Below, one piece after another: positions 63,905 through 64,000 of a stretch of 64,000 nt of DNA (position 1 is its first letter; every line of letters begins with the position of its first letter). The notes beneath the pieces are model-generated. The model was not told where the DNA came from and searched no databases. It saw nothing but the letters and a program-made list of their open reading frames with translations. The DNA is from Muribaculum sp. (lineage in GTDB: Bacteria; Bacteroidota; Bacteroidia; Bacteroidales; Muribaculaceae). The stretch spans positions 123,941-187,940 of the forward strand of contig VSOZ01000004.1 of NCBI GenBank assembly GCA_009775095.1. Direction: 5' to 3'. Both the position numbers and the translations under genes were made by a program.

Positions 63905-64000
63905 CATCTTCACCCCTATTTTGGGGTCAGCGGATTTTCCCGGTTGGCGGAAGCTCCTCTCAACCATATTGTGTAACTTCGCATCATGAAACCGGAACAA
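63905..64000 (+). mobile_element. Possible mobile-element end with start of an outward-reading gene
   Basis: Right where the regulator frame breaks off lies CACCCC-TATTTT-GGGGT, a hairpin or terminal-repeat-like sequence, then base composition changes. A plus-strand gene appears to start at 63986 (ATG, first codons M-K-P-E-Q) with a near -7 box TAACTTCG 4 nt before it. This is what the left end of an insertion sequence would look like, but the element continues past the window and cannot be identified. Confidence 0.3.

Noticed and set aside
1..64000. CRISPR array, prophage, rRNA operon or replication origin
   Set aside because: No regularly spaced repeats, phage structural genes, rRNA sequence or DnaA-box clusters were seen.

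Overview
The window looks like chromosomal DNA of a gut Bacteroidales bacterium, most likely of the Muribaculaceae (S24-7) type. The evidence is SusC/SusD pairs, a hybrid two-component regulator, many lipoprotein signal peptides, the Bacteroidetes -7 promoter box (TAnnTTTG) before many genes, and little Shine-Dalgarno signal. Assignment to family level is inference. GC content is around half over most of the window and clearly lower from about 58,840 to 63,900.

Layout. 1-3,732: end of a sugar MFS transporter, then a cluster of arabinose-5-phosphate isomerase, a PfkB-like protein, a helical-repeat protein, lumazine synthase, tRNA-Tyr and tRNA-Gly. 3,733-4,143: a gene-free stretch full of hairpins. 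4,144-31,779: an alpha-mannan-type polysaccharide utilisation locus. It has GH92 and GH38 on the minus strand, then divergently a hybrid two-component regulator (split by a frameshift), SusC, SusD, a SusE/F-like protein, two GH76, GH125, GH31, GH78 and a GH2 broken by a 5-bp duplication. 31,790-39,246: a histidine kinase and REC-Fis regulator divergent from a TolC / adaptor / ABC ATPase / FtsX-type permease efflux operon. 39,363-45,041: a second glycosidase operon (GH97, GH127-like, GH32) without SusC/D. 45,051-45,651: hairpin-rich intergenic DNA, possibly an RNA gene. 45,652-57,332: housekeeping genes: split LysO exporter, SAM-II riboswitch and metK, PpiD/SurA-like chaperone, HAD phosphatase, upp, a PhoR/PhoB-like pair, era with an attenuator-like leader, folA, thyA and a membrane ferredoxin.

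57,390-64,000 is the most unusual part: a BACON/leucine-rich-repeat surface lipoprotein, a MACPF (perforin-fold) lipoprotein, a lipoprotein whose C-terminal half resembles aerolysin-type pore formers and whose middle resembles a beta-trefoil, a small secreted protein, and a TPR/membrane/HTH regulator that appears cut at its 5' end beside a possible mobile-element end. Two different pore-forming folds with start and stop codons 4 bp apart in AT-rich, probably transferred DNA suggest a two-component contact toxin or host-interaction system. This is my best candidate for an undescribed system.

How the genes work together. In the mannan locus, SusC/D and the SusE/F-like protein would bind and import mannan fragments, surface GH76 enzymes would cut the alpha-1,6 backbone, GH92 and GH38 would remove side-chain mannose, and GH125 would finish the backbone oligosaccharides. 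GH31, GH78 and GH2 suggest a substrate with extra sugars. The two frameshifts in this locus mean its activity in this strain is uncertain.
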